From UBA5070 sp035913415 (GTDB lineage: Bacteria; Fibrobacterota; Fibrobacteria; UBA5070), in the NCBI GenBank assembly GCA_035913415.1, contig JAMIIV010000226.1, forward strand, positions 1-28,891: a DNA stretch of 28,891 nt. The letters are read 5' to 3'. Every line of letters starts with the position of its first letter. Within the stretch, counting starts at the first letter, position 1. The position numbers were made by a program, and so were the translations under genes. The notes beneath the pieces are model-generated. The model made no database searches. It saw only the letters and a program-made list of their open reading frames with translations, and was not told where the DNA came from. Below are positions 22,178 to 28,891 of the stretch, piece after piece.

Positions 22178-24181
22178 ATGAAGCAGTTCAAGCAGGTGGC
22201 GCGGGTGGGGTCCATGCTCCTGGCCGCGGCGGGGTTCACCAGTGCCGCCGACCTCCCCACCGCCAAGACCATCGCCGCGGAGATGGGGGCTGGATGGAAT
22301 GTCGGCAACAGCCTCGAGGTCCCTTCCGACCCCTTGGCGTGGGGCAACCCGCTCCCCTCCAAGGCACTGATCGATTCCGTGAAGGCGGCGGGGTTCAAGA
22401 CCCTGCGCATCCCCTGTGCGTGGTATTCCCACTCCGACACCACCACCAACGTGATCGATCCGGCCTGGTTGGCCCAGGTCAAGACCGTGGTCGACTACGG
22501 CATCCAGGCGGGTCTGTACGTGGTGATCAACAGCCACTGGGACATGGGGTGGCTTGAGTCGCACATCGACGTGTCCAGCCAGGCCAAGGTGAACAAGCGC
22601 CAGGGCGCCTACTGGCGGCAGATCGCCAACACTTTCAAGAACTACGACCACCACTTGTTGTTTGCGGGCGCCAACGAACCCGCAGCGCAGGATGCGTCCG
22701 GGACCGCCTTCGGCCCCGACCGCATCGCCGTGCTCAATTCCTACCACCAGACCTTCATCGACACCGTGCGCGCCACGGGTGGCAACAACGCCACGCGCAC
22801 CCTCATCGTCCAGGGGCCCAAGACGGACATCGAAGTGTCCAAGGCGGAATGGACCACCCTTCCGGTGGACGATGTCGCCGACCGCCTCATGGCCGAACTG
22901 CATTTCTACCCCTACCAGTTCGCCTTGATGGAAACGGACCAGGGCTGGGGCAAGGTCTTCTGGTTCTGGGGAGAGGAAAACAAGTCCCTCACCGCCCCGG
23001 ACCGCAACACGACCTGGTGTGGACCCGCCTACGTCGATTCCATGTTCCGGATCGTGAAGGCGCAGTTCGTCGACAGGAACATCCCGGTCCTGCTCGGCGA
23101 GTTCGGCGCCATGAAGCGCATGACCCTGACCGGTGACAGCCTGGCCCTGCACGTCAAGTCGCGGCGGGCCTACTACCACCACGTCGTGAAGACCGCGCTG
23201 GCCAACGGCATCATCCCCGTGGCCTGGGACGCCGGAGGCAAAGGCGATCTCACCATGACCGTGTTCGACCGCAAGACCGGCGGCACCTTCGACTTGGGTC
23301 TGCTGAACGCCATCCGCCGCGGCGCTGGCCTGTCCAACTTGCCCGGTGACACCTCGCTGGTGCCCGCGGTGGGCTCCAACGCCATGCGCGTGTTGTACTC
23401 GGTCAAGGACTCCGGTTGGGGCCAGGTCGACCTGGGTGTCGCCAAACCCGACGTCACCCCCTACGATTCCATCTACGTGCGCGCCTACGCCAAGGGAACC
23501 ACCAACTACGACTCGGCCGGAGTCGCGAAGTTCGGATACGTCACGATGAGCCTGGCGACCATGTCGAGCAACTGGACCTGGCGCGAGGTCTCCCTTGGAG
23601 CCCCCACCATGGGCGCGTGGAAGACCTACGGTGTGGCCATCGGCACCGACACCAAGACCCAACTGGTGCCCGCCGACCCCGCCAAGGTCGATTTCTTCGC
23701 CCTGCAGACCTATTCGAACGGCTTTCGCGGCGCGATCTATGTGGACTACATCGTGTTCCACAAGAAGGCGGGTGGGTACGACACCCTCTACACCTTCAAC
23801 CAGGCGACTCCCGACGGCGGCAAGGGCAACGTCCAGGAAGTGGCATTGGTTTCGGTTTCCAGCGTCGCGGGCGACCTCTCCTGGCAGACCGCGACCACCA
23901 CCAAGTGGACGGTCTCGGTGTCCGATCGCCTCTCCGCACGCTCCGGGGCCTTGCGCACGGCGGTGTCGGAATGCATGATCCGTGCCTCGTTCCAGGCGGT
24001 GTCGGCGGGCGGCGTCACGGTCACGGTCAAGGATCTGCAGGGCCGTACGCTCCTGTCGCGCTCGGTTCGCGCCGAGGCCGGGATGAACACCTTCGAGCTT
24101 CCCGTGTCCCACCGTGGTTTGTTGCTGGTGCATCTCCAGCACGACGGACGCGATCTGGCCACCAAGGTTTCCTCGTACTGA
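22178..24181 (+). CDS. Secreted GH5 endoglucanase with CBM11-like module and C-terminal sorting-like tail
   Basis: A 667-residue extracellular beta-glucanase. A Sec signal peptide (about 1-23, MLLAAAGFTSA core) leads to a GH5 barrel (about 28-385) with GWNVGNSLEVP (39-49), LRIPCAW (76-82), NSHWDMGW (118-125), acid/base Glu167 in LFAGANEP and nucleophile Glu308 in VLLGEFG. The following beta-rich domain (about 395-550; SNAMRVLYSVKDSGWGQVDL, YDSIYVRAYAKG, SNWTWREVSL, GAIYVDYIVFHK) resembles family 11 carbohydrate-binding modules that bind mixed-linkage glucan; this assignment is moderate. The last 70 residues (VTVTVKDLQGRTLLSRSV, GLLLVHLQHDG) are the shared tail. AAGGAG precedes the ATG. The barrel is related to the divergent GH5 neighbour, suggesting duplication. 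A hairpin terminator follows. Confidence 0.93.
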   Translation: MKQFKQVARVGSMLLAAAGFTSAADLPTAKTIAAEMGAGWNVGNSLEVPSDPLAWGNPLPSKALIDSVKAAGFKTLRIPCAWYSHSDTTTNVIDPAWLAQVKTVVDYGIQAGLYVVINSHWDMGWLESHIDVSSQAKVNKRQGAYWRQIANTFKNYDHHLLFAGANEPAAQDASGTAFGPDRIAVLNSYHQTFIDTVRATGGNNATRTLIVQGPKTDIEVSKAEWTTLPVDDVADRLMAELHFYPYQFALMETDQGWGKVFWFWGEENKSLTAPDRNTTWCGPAYVDSMFRIVKAQFVDRNIPVLLGEFGAMKRMTLTGDSLALHVKSRRAYYHHVVKTALANGIIPVAWDAGGKGDLTMTVFDRKTGGTFDLGLLNAIRRGAGLSNLPGDTSLVPAVGSNAMRVLYSVKDSGWGQVDLGVAKPDVTPYDSIYVRAYAKGTTNYDSAGVAKFGYVTMSLATMSSNWTWREVSLGAPTMGAWKTYGVAIGTDTKTQLVPADPAKVDFFALQTYSNGFRGAIYVDYIVFHKKAGGYDTLYTFNQATPDGGKGNVQEVALVSVSSVAGDLSWQTATTTKWTVSVSDRLSARSGALRTAVSECMIRASFQAVSAGGVTVTVKDLQGRTLLSRSVRAEAGMNTFELPVSHRGLLLVHLQHDGRDLATKVSSY

Positions 24182-24194
24182 CCGGTCGGAAATC

Positions 24195-24218
24195 CCGCGC
24201 CTTCTTGCGAAGGCGCGG
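24195..24218. terminator. Bidirectional 10-bp hairpin between GH5 and the GntR-like regulator
   Basis: CCGCGCCTTC (24195-24204) pairs perfectly with GAAGGCGCGG (24209-24218) around the 4-nt loop TTGC. It sits 13 nt past the GH5 stop and 2 nt past the regulator stop on the other strand, so it can serve both convergent genes. The T content after the stem is low on both sides. Confidence 0.7.
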
Positions 24219-24220
24219 CT

Positions 24221-25633
24221 TCACGTACGGCCGGGTGTCGAACCTCGAACCACCACGGTTCCCTGGTAGCGCGTGACCCCCGCGCCCGCGCGCGAGGGAG
24301 ACAGAATCTGTCTCACCATGGCGCGCGCCATGGCCTGGGCGTCGAAGCGCACGCTGGTGAGGTCGTGCCGCAGGGCCTCGCGGGAGTCGTCGAAACCCGC
24401 CAGGGACAGATCGCGTGGAACCCGGACCCCCCGCGCCTCCAGCCAGGCGAGGCACCACAATGCCACCATGTCGGAGGCGCACACCCACAACGTGGCACCC
24501 CAGGCCAGGGCCGCCTCCAGCGAGGGCGAGAAGGCCTCCATGAGCCGGTCGCGGCCCACCGCCTCCATGACCGGCCGCACCAGATCGGCGGTCCTTCCCT
24601 GGTGCCCGATCCCGTCCAGGTGCAGGCGCGCCCAGACGGCCGGATTGCTCCAGACGTCGTTCTGGATGTCCCACTCGCTGACCCATGGCCCCACGGCTTC
24701 GTGGAAGGTCGTCCCCGGGGGGAATCCCGCGCGCAAGCCTTCAAGACGGTTGCGCGACCACTCGGCCTGGTGGAAAGGACCAATCCAGGCGACCTTCTTG
24801 TGATCCAGAAAAGCCAGGTTCGTGCCGAGGGCCAATCCGGCTTCGCGCCCGTAGGCCATGTCGTGGAACCACAGCGGCGACGAACGACCCCGATGGGACG
24901 GGGCTACCAGGACAGGGTTCTCCAGCCATACCGCCGAGGGGAGACGCGCTCGTTGCAGGACCGAGAGAAGTTCGTGCGGGGAGGGCAGGTGCCAGGTCGA
25001 TACGATGGCCCCGAACGATTTTCGCTCCCCGCTTCCCAAGTCGCCATCCCACGGGCGGACCACCGCGCGCAGGCCGCAACGCGTGGCCTCGGCCTGGATC
25101 TCCCGCCAGAACTCCCATTCGCGGTCCGACCCGACCCGAAGCCCTCCCTCCGGGTCGGCAGCGCCCAGGCACAGCAGGATCGGGAACTGGGCGCGTCGCG
25201 GTTTGGGACGGGTGACCGTCCAGGTGCGTCCGACGCGGGTCGCGAGGCCTTTTTGGGCCAGCAGGGCCAAGGCCTTGCGGGCGGTCGAGGGGTGCACCCC
25301 GTGCTGTTGGGCGAGGTCCTTGGGGGACGGGAGGCGTTCGTCGCCGGCCCATCGACCCGACGCGATCTCGGTGGCCAAGCGCTCGGACAGGGCAATGGCG
25401 TCCAGTCGTCGTGTGGGCCGGGAGGTCGAGGGGGCTGGGGTGGGGTGGTGGCCCCTGGTCCACAAGCCGGCGCCGGGCCGGGTTTCCAGCCAACCCGCCT
25501 CACGTGCGCGTTTGACCACCAGTTGCACGGATCCGGGCGCGACCTTCCAGCGTCGGGCGAGTTCGCGGATCGAGGGAAGCCGGTTCGATCCGGCCTCCAG
25601 TGCGGTTTCTTTCAGGCGTTGCAGAAGATCCAT
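24221..25633 (-). CDS. Transcription regulator with two tandem GntR-type winged helices and a LacI-like sensor domain
   Basis: A 470-residue DNA-binding regulator. Residues 1-60 form a first winged helix (NRLPSIRELARRWKVAPGSVQLVVKRAREAGWLETRPGAG shape). A Pro/Thr/Ser linker (61-78) leads to a second, canonical GntR winged helix at about 80-142 (ERLPSPKDLAQQHGVHPSTARKALALLAQKGLATRVG). From about 149 to the end runs a periplasmic-binding-protein-like domain of the LacI/GalR type: FWREIQAEATRCGLRAVV, HKKVAWIGP, GATLWVCASDMVALWCLAWLEARGVRVPRDLSLAGFDDS (ends near 413). Such domains bind sugars or oligosaccharides. Usual GntR proteins carry one winged helix, so the doubled arrangement is unusual. 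The ATG at 25633 has only a weak ribosome site. It is divergent from the GH16 lichenase and convergent with GH5, likely targets. Confidence 0.88.
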   Translation of the reverse strand: MDLLQRLKETALEAGSNRLPSIRELARRWKVAPGSVQLVVKRAREAGWLETRPGAGLWTRGHHPTPAPSTSRPTRRLDAIALSERLATEIASGRWAGDERLPSPKDLAQQHGVHPSTARKALALLAQKGLATRVGRTWTVTRPKPRRAQFPILLCLGAADPEGGLRVGSDREWEFWREIQAEATRCGLRAVVRPWDGDLGSGERKSFGAIVSTWHLPSPHELLSVLQRARLPSAVWLENPVLVAPSHRGRSSPLWFHDMAYGREAGLALGTNLAFLDHKKVAWIGPFHQAEWSRNRLEGLRAGFPPGTTFHEAVGPWVSEWDIQNDVWSNPAVWARLHLDGIGHQGRTADLVRPVMEAVGRDRLMEAFSPSLEAALAWGATLWVCASDMVALWCLAWLEARGVRVPRDLSLAGFDDSREALRHDLTSVRFDAQAMARAMVRQILSPSRAGAGVTRYQGTVVVRGSTPGRT

Positions 25634-25765
25634 GCCGACCCGGTTTGCTGGTACAGTGATACAGATGGTTCATAACATGATAAGCATCTCGAGCCTGCGG
25701 GAAAGGCCTGGCCGTAACTTCCGTTCAGCGGAATTCATCCGTTCAAGTTGCGGGGGAAACACGAA
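25634..25765. promoter_or_regulatory. Divergent promoter/operator region, GntR-like regulator / GH16
   Basis: A 132-bp gap with an AT-rich patch at about 25643-25685 in GC-rich surroundings. It holds a direct repeat TACAG (25652-25656 and 25660-25664, period 8) and an inverted repeat TCAT-N3-ATGA (25670-25680). These are candidate sites for the neighbouring double winged-helix regulator. GGGGGAAA lies upstream of the GH16 ATG as a weak ribosome site. Confidence 0.45.
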
Positions 25766-26812
25766 ATGGACACGAAGAACACCTTGATTCGAACGCTGGG
25801 CGTTTTGGCCATGCTGTCCGGGGGCTCGCAGGCTGCGACCATCCTGGACGGAGCCGAAATCTTCTCGAAGGACACCGTGCGTTTCGGGCGCTGGGAGATG
25901 CGCATGCAGGTGGCCGCCACCCCGGGGTCGGTGTCGTCGTTTTTCACCTACCACAACAATTCCTACATGGGCCTGCCCGAGCCTTGGCGGGAAATCGACA
26001 TCGAGATCCTGGGCAAGAACGGCAAAGGTTTCCAGTCCAACCTGATCACCGGGGATGCCGGAGACAAGGCCTACTCGGAAGTCTTCCACAACACCACGGA
26101 CGACCTCTCGAAGGGTTTCCACACCTACGAGCTCGATTGGACCCCGGACTCGATCGTCTGGCGCATCGACGGCGTGCGCGTGCGCTCGACGCCGGGAACC
26201 GACCAGCAGGTGATCGATCTGCGCGACCATCCCCAGACCTACCGCATGAACCTGTGGGCCAGTACGTCCACCGCGTGGGTCGGCAAGATGGACACCACGA
26301 AACTGCCCATCCTCCAGACCGTCAACTGGATGACCTATTCCGCCTACACCCCTGGCAAGGGGCCCGGCGGCTCCAATTTCACCCCCAAGTGGACCGACGA
26401 CTTCACCACCTTCGATTCCAAGCGCTGGAGCAAGGGCAACTGGACCTTCGACGAAAATATGGCCGATTTCAACACCTTCAACGCCCAGACCAAGAACGGC
26501 TACCTGGTCCTGGTGCTGTCCACCAAGAGCTGGGACGGCAGCTTCACTCCGCCCACCGATCCCCAGGGCAACACCCGGCCCCCCGTGTCGGTCGCTCCTC
26601 GCACCGTCAATTCGCGGGGGAGCATCGAGATGGGAAACGGCCGACTGTCCCTGGATCTCGGTGAACGTTCCTCCGATGTCGTGATCACCGGGTTGGACGG
26701 ACGGATTCTGGCACAGCGCACCGGCTCGGGTCGGCAGGAGTTCCTCGGCCTTCCCCGCGGCGTCCTGGTCGTCCACACCGCCCAGGGCTCGCGCTCCCTT
26801 GTGATGCCCTGA
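25766..26812 (+). CDS. Circularly permuted GH16 1,3-1,4-beta-glucanase (lichenase)
   Basis: A secreted 348-residue mixed-linkage beta-glucanase. A Sec signal peptide (about 1-23, ending GGSQA) is followed at once by the core strands. The catalytic motif WREIDIEILGKN lies at 74-85 with nucleophile Glu76, Asp78 and acid/base Glu80. In ordinary Bacillus lichenases this motif is in the middle of the protein, preceded by the strands that here come last: NFTPKWTDDFTTFDSKRW and WTFDENMADFNTFNAQTKNG with YLVLVLSTK. This is the circular permutation described for the Fibrobacter succinogenes enzyme, and the wording matches it closely (GFQSNLITGDAG, FHTYELDWTPDSIVWRIDG, NLWASTSTAWVGK). A short linker leads to a C-terminal tail of about 65 residues of the shared sorting type, instead of the Fibrobacter Pro/Ser repeats. 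Confidence 0.95.
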   Translation: MDTKNTLIRTLGVLAMLSGGSQAATILDGAEIFSKDTVRFGRWEMRMQVAATPGSVSSFFTYHNNSYMGLPEPWREIDIEILGKNGKGFQSNLITGDAGDKAYSEVFHNTTDDLSKGFHTYELDWTPDSIVWRIDGVRVRSTPGTDQQVIDLRDHPQTYRMNLWASTSTAWVGKMDTTKLPILQTVNWMTYSAYTPGKGPGGSNFTPKWTDDFTTFDSKRWSKGNWTFDENMADFNTFNAQTKNGYLVLVLSTKSWDGSFTPPTDPQGNTRPPVSVAPRTVNSRGSIEMGNGRLSLDLGERSSDVVITGLDGRILAQRTGSGRQEFLGLPRGVLVVHTAQGSRSLVMP

Positions 26813-26864
26813 AACGTGCACCGGTTTCGTCTCAGGCTCTGAGATCGGAAATCGCCGGGACACG

Positions 26865-26901
26865 CCAGAAGCCCAAGGCCCATCGAGCCTTGGGCTTCTG
26901 G
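26865..26901. terminator. Strong 15-bp rho-independent terminator after GH16
   Basis: CCAGAAGCCCAAGGC (26865-26879) and its exact reverse complement (26887-26901) enclose the 7-nt loop CCATCGA. TGATTATTTGTGTTATT follows on the plus strand. It ends GH16 transcription and may also stop the minus-strand gene that ends at 26971. Confidence 0.9.
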
Positions 26902-26970
26902 TGATTATTTGTGTTATTGCCAGGGCGAGGTTATTGCGCACTCAAGTTGTTGGAAGCGTGCGGAGCTTCA

Positions 26971-27771
26971 CTATTTGGCGCAACGAACCCCAAGGGACGA
27001 AGGATTGTGGCCGAACGGACGTTCTTGTGATCCTTGGGAGAACCACGATCGCGAGGTGTTCCAAGCACCACCCCCGGAAATACATACGATATCCGCTCTC
27101 CAATCCGCCTGTCGAACCGAATCTGGGGAGATGATTTTGCCGAATTCATCATGGCATGTGCTGGTCCATTCTTCAGTATTTCCAATCATGTCATGGACTC
27201 CGAATGTGTTTGCCGGAAAGCTTCCCACCGGTGAAATTGCTGGATATACATCATCCTGGAATTCCCCGTTAAGATTCGCGTTGACGGTTTTGGGATCTGT
27301 TATCGAAACAGTGGAAATTCCCGACCGAGCGACGTACTCCCATTCATCAAAACTGGGAAGTCTCATGGATCGGTCCCGGCAATATTGATCAGCTTCTTTC
27401 CAGGTTAATCCGGTTATCGGAAGGTCTGGCGCACCGTCGATGAGGATCGGATTCCCTGAGGAATCCAGATACTGCAGTTGTTGTAATATTTCTGTTTTTG
27501 TTTGCTTTGCGTACACTTTCCACGATGCCTCGTAGCGATCCAATTGGAATGAGTTTACGCAGAGTCGTTTCGATTCATGCATGTCTCCCCAGGCGAAGGT
27601 ATCGACATCCATGCATCCAGAGGGGATGCTGACGGTGCTTTCCAGGAAAAAATGACTCCGAAACCATCGTTTGTTTGATAGAATCCCTGCAATACCGAGT
27701 ATCAATACGATTCCCATGGCCACGGCTTGGTTGCGACGGCTTGATGCAAAGAAGGTGAGGAGTTTTCGCAA
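26971..27771 (-). CDS. Membrane-anchored FGE-sulfatase (SUMF1-like) domain protein, AT-rich gene
   Basis: A 266-residue protein with one N-terminal membrane helix (about 17-32, AVAMGIVLILGIAGIL) and an FGE-sulfatase/C-type-lectin-like domain (about 48-266). Family marks are VSIPSGCMDVDT, FQLDRYEASWKVYAKQ, PITGLTWKEADQYCRDRSMRLPSFDEWEYVARSG, NTFGVHDMIGNTEEWTSTC, ISGGGAWN and LGVRCAK. The paired active-site cysteines of true formylglycine-generating enzyme are not seen in the segment where they belong (GGGAWNTSRSWFSQ), so sulfatase activation is unlikely. It starts with TTG at 27771 after AGAAGG (8 nt). Base composition is far more AT-rich than every neighbour and its codon use differs (AAT, ATT, TTT frequent), which suggests recent transfer. 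Role unknown; such proteins are often extracytoplasmic binding or assembly factors. Confidence 0.82.
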   Translation of the reverse strand: MRKLLTFFASSRRNQAVAMGIVLILGIAGILSNKRWFRSHFFLESTVSIPSGCMDVDTFAWGDMHESKRLCVNSFQLDRYEASWKVYAKQTKTEILQQLQYLDSSGNPILIDGAPDLPITGLTWKEADQYCRDRSMRLPSFDEWEYVARSGISTVSITDPKTVNANLNGEFQDDVYPAISPVGSFPANTFGVHDMIGNTEEWTSTCHDEFGKIISPDSVRQADWRADIVCISGGGAWNTSRSWFSQGSQERPFGHNPSSLGVRCAK

Positions 27772-27863
27772 AAGGAGGCCTTCTCGCTTGGGGGGGATGG
27801 ATTCTAAGAGATAAATCGAAAAATACAGACTTGGTGAGTTGGTGTCACGATGGGCGGGTCACC

Positions 27864-27898
27864 ACCAGCCCGCGGCCAACCAGGGGGAACGGGCTGGT
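27864..27898 (-). terminator. 9-bp hairpin downstream of the GH127-like gene
   Basis: ACCAGCCCG (27864-27872) pairs perfectly with CGGGCTGGT (27890-27898) over a 17-nt loop. It lies about 110 nt past the stop of the GH127-like gene and upstream of the FGE-domain gene. No T-run follows on the minus strand. Confidence 0.35.
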
Positions 27899-28009
27899 AA
27901 GTCCATGAATGAAGCCCGGGGCGCCGATTCCACCGGATCCCGGGACCGCGACACCGAGCCGAGCGAAGCCAACGCACGGCCGCGGCCTTCCGTTCGCTTG
28001 CACGACGCT

Positions 28010-28891
28010 TCAGCGGGTGATCGTGATCCTCGAGGCCTGGATCAAGGCCCCCTCCCGCAGGACCTGGACCACGAAAAGCCCGGTCTTGCCGCGCAGGTCG
28101 AGCTCTCCGCCGACCGCGCCGGCCGGGAGAACGAGGCTTCGGACGGAACGCCCGTCGAGTCGGCGGACCAGGACGGTGGTCGGCACGTCGGAGGCCTCCA
28201 CCAGATCCAGGTGCAGGGTCGAACCCTTCGCGGCCACCTGGACGAAGGGCCGCCCGTCGAGGCTCGCTGTCCGCTCGGCGACACCGGTGGTGGGCGTCTT
28301 GCGCAGGAGCCGCACCCCGAAGAGTCCGCCCACGGTCCCGGAGGTGGCCTGGAACTTGACCTCGATGCGGGTCTTGCCCTGCACCAGGCTGTTGGGGATC
28401 GCGTATTCCTGGTTGACGAACTCGTTTCTCCTCCACTTGTCGACGAGGGTCTCGGTGGCCAGTTTCTGTCCATCGACCAGGATGTCGAAGGTGCGGGTGC
28501 AGGAGGTCTCGTTGCCCCAGTACCGCACCATCAGCGACAGGTCCGTTTCCGACCGGGTGTCCATCTGGTAGGCGATGGAGCCACCGGTGCCGCCCGTGCA
28601 GGAGCCGGCGCTGCGGTAGGATTCCCCGTTGGCGACCCCCGCGCTCGAGTTCGTCGCGGTCATGGAGTGGTCGACCTCGGGCTGCTGCTGCCCGGGAACG
28701 AGGCGGTCGACGGTGCGGCCTTCCAGGAGAAGGGCGGCGGCCTGGGCCTTGGAGAGGCTGTCCAGGGTCCTCTGGTCGGTCATCAGCATCCAGTACATCA
28801 TGTAGCGGGCGTCGTGGATCTTGTAGAAGGGCTCGAAGACCAGCGACGTGTCCTTCTTGGAGGCGAACAGGAACGGCGCCTTGAACGTCAG
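28010..28891 (-). CDS. GH127-like beta-L-arabinofuranosidase, C-terminal part (cut by window end)
   Basis: The minus-strand frame is open from the window edge to a stop at 28010, giving 293 residues of the C-terminal portion. The first residues (FEPFYKIHDARYMMYWMLM) match the end of the DUF1680/GH127 catalytic domain, a family that releases beta-L-arabinofuranose from plant arabinosides. A beta-rich accessory domain follows (about 60-190 of the fragment; LMVRYWGNETSCTRTFDILVDGQ, LATETL, IEVKFQATSGTVGGLFGVRLL), of the kind often attached to GH127 proteins. The last 75 residues (TVLVRRLDGRSVRSLVL, TGLFVVQVLREG, SRITITR) are the tail shared with the other secreted hydrolases here. The catalytic residues lie outside the window, so the family call rests on the C-terminal signature only. 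Confidence 0.75.
   Translation of the reverse strand: MTFKAPFLFASKKDTSLVFEPFYKIHDARYMMYWMLMTDQRTLDSLSKAQAAALLLEGRTVDRLVPGQQQPEVDHSMTATNSSAGVANGESYRSAGSCTGGTGGSIAYQMDTRSETDLSLMVRYWGNETSCTRTFDILVDGQKLATETLVDKWRRNEFVNQEYAIPNSLVQGKTRIEVKFQATSGTVGGLFGVRLLRKTPTTGVAERTASLDGRPFVQVAAKGSTLHLDLVEASDVPTTVLVRRLDGRSVRSLVLPAGAVGGELDLRGKTGLFVVQVLREGALIQASRITITR

Noticed and set aside
21884..24142. A 752-codon open frame on the minus strand, antisense to the plus-strand GH5 gene
   Set aside because: The opposite strand encodes a complete GH5 enzyme with signal peptide and catalytic residues. The antisense product has no recognisable domain and a Gly/Val/His-rich composition typical of a shadow frame in GC-rich DNA.
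26971..27771. Calling the FGE-domain protein a true formylglycine-generating enzyme
   Set aside because: The catalytic cysteine pair is not seen where the family has it, and no sulfatase gene is nearby.
27804..28436. A 210-codon minus-strand open frame overlapping the GH127-like gene end
   Set aside because: Low-complexity Arg/Pro/Gly sequence in another frame of the GH127-like gene, with no ribosome site or family.
1..28891. CRISPR arrays, tRNA or rRNA genes and insertion sequences
   Set aside because: No regularly spaced direct repeats, cloverleaf sequences, rRNA signatures or transposase-like proteins were found by reading both strands.

Overview
The window is about 28.9 kb of GC-rich DNA, except for one clearly AT-richer gene near 27 kb. 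It contains 18 protein-coding genes, two of them cut by the window edges. No rRNA, tRNA, CRISPR array or insertion sequence was seen. The best lineage guess is a free-living, polysaccharide-degrading member of the Fibrobacterota. The main reason is the GH16 enzyme at 25766-26812: its catalytic E-x-D-x-E motif lies near the N-terminus and the usual N-terminal strands lie at the C-terminus. This is the circular permutation known from the Fibrobacter succinogenes 1,3-1,4-beta-glucanase. Several secreted glycoside hydrolases also end in a similar short C-terminal module of the type IX sorting-tail kind. The lineage call is inference.

Left part (1-8.8 kb, housekeeping and signalling). A minus-strand run reads PAS hybrid histidine kinase, DAHP synthase, YciO/YrdC-family protein, YceH-like (DUF480) protein and glyA (cut by the window start). 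The first two overlap by ATGA and the third and fourth by TGATG. Upstream lie lysS (minus) and, divergent from it, a receiver-HDOD response regulator (plus). A long REP-like hairpin separates lysS from the kinase.

Middle part (9-20.2 kb). A GH10 xylanase with a CBM6 (minus) is followed upstream by topB, then a small exported protein that joins a CBM5/12-like chitin-binding module to an Hcp (type VI tube) domain, then a single-pass membrane protein of unknown function. A tight five-gene minus-strand operon follows: small helical protein, squalene/phytoene synthase-family enzyme, lspA, rluD-like pseudouridine synthase and rlmI-like methyltransferase. Its last three junctions are 4-nt overlaps using TTGA, GTGA and ATGA.

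Right part (20.3-28.9 kb, polysaccharide utilisation). Two divergent GH5 enzymes share a 530-bp intergenic region with a long imperfect hairpin. A transcription factor with two tandem GntR-type winged helices and a LacI-like sensor domain is convergent with the second GH5 and divergent from the permuted GH16 lichenase. After a strong terminator comes an AT-rich gene for a membrane-anchored FGE-sulfatase-domain protein, then the C-terminal part of a GH127-like beta-L-arabinofuranosidase. Together these enzymes would attack beta-glucan, xylan and arabinose-decorated hemicellulose outside the cell.

The most unusual item is the Sec-exported CBM-Hcp fusion at 13410-14132, which stands without any other type VI gene in the window.
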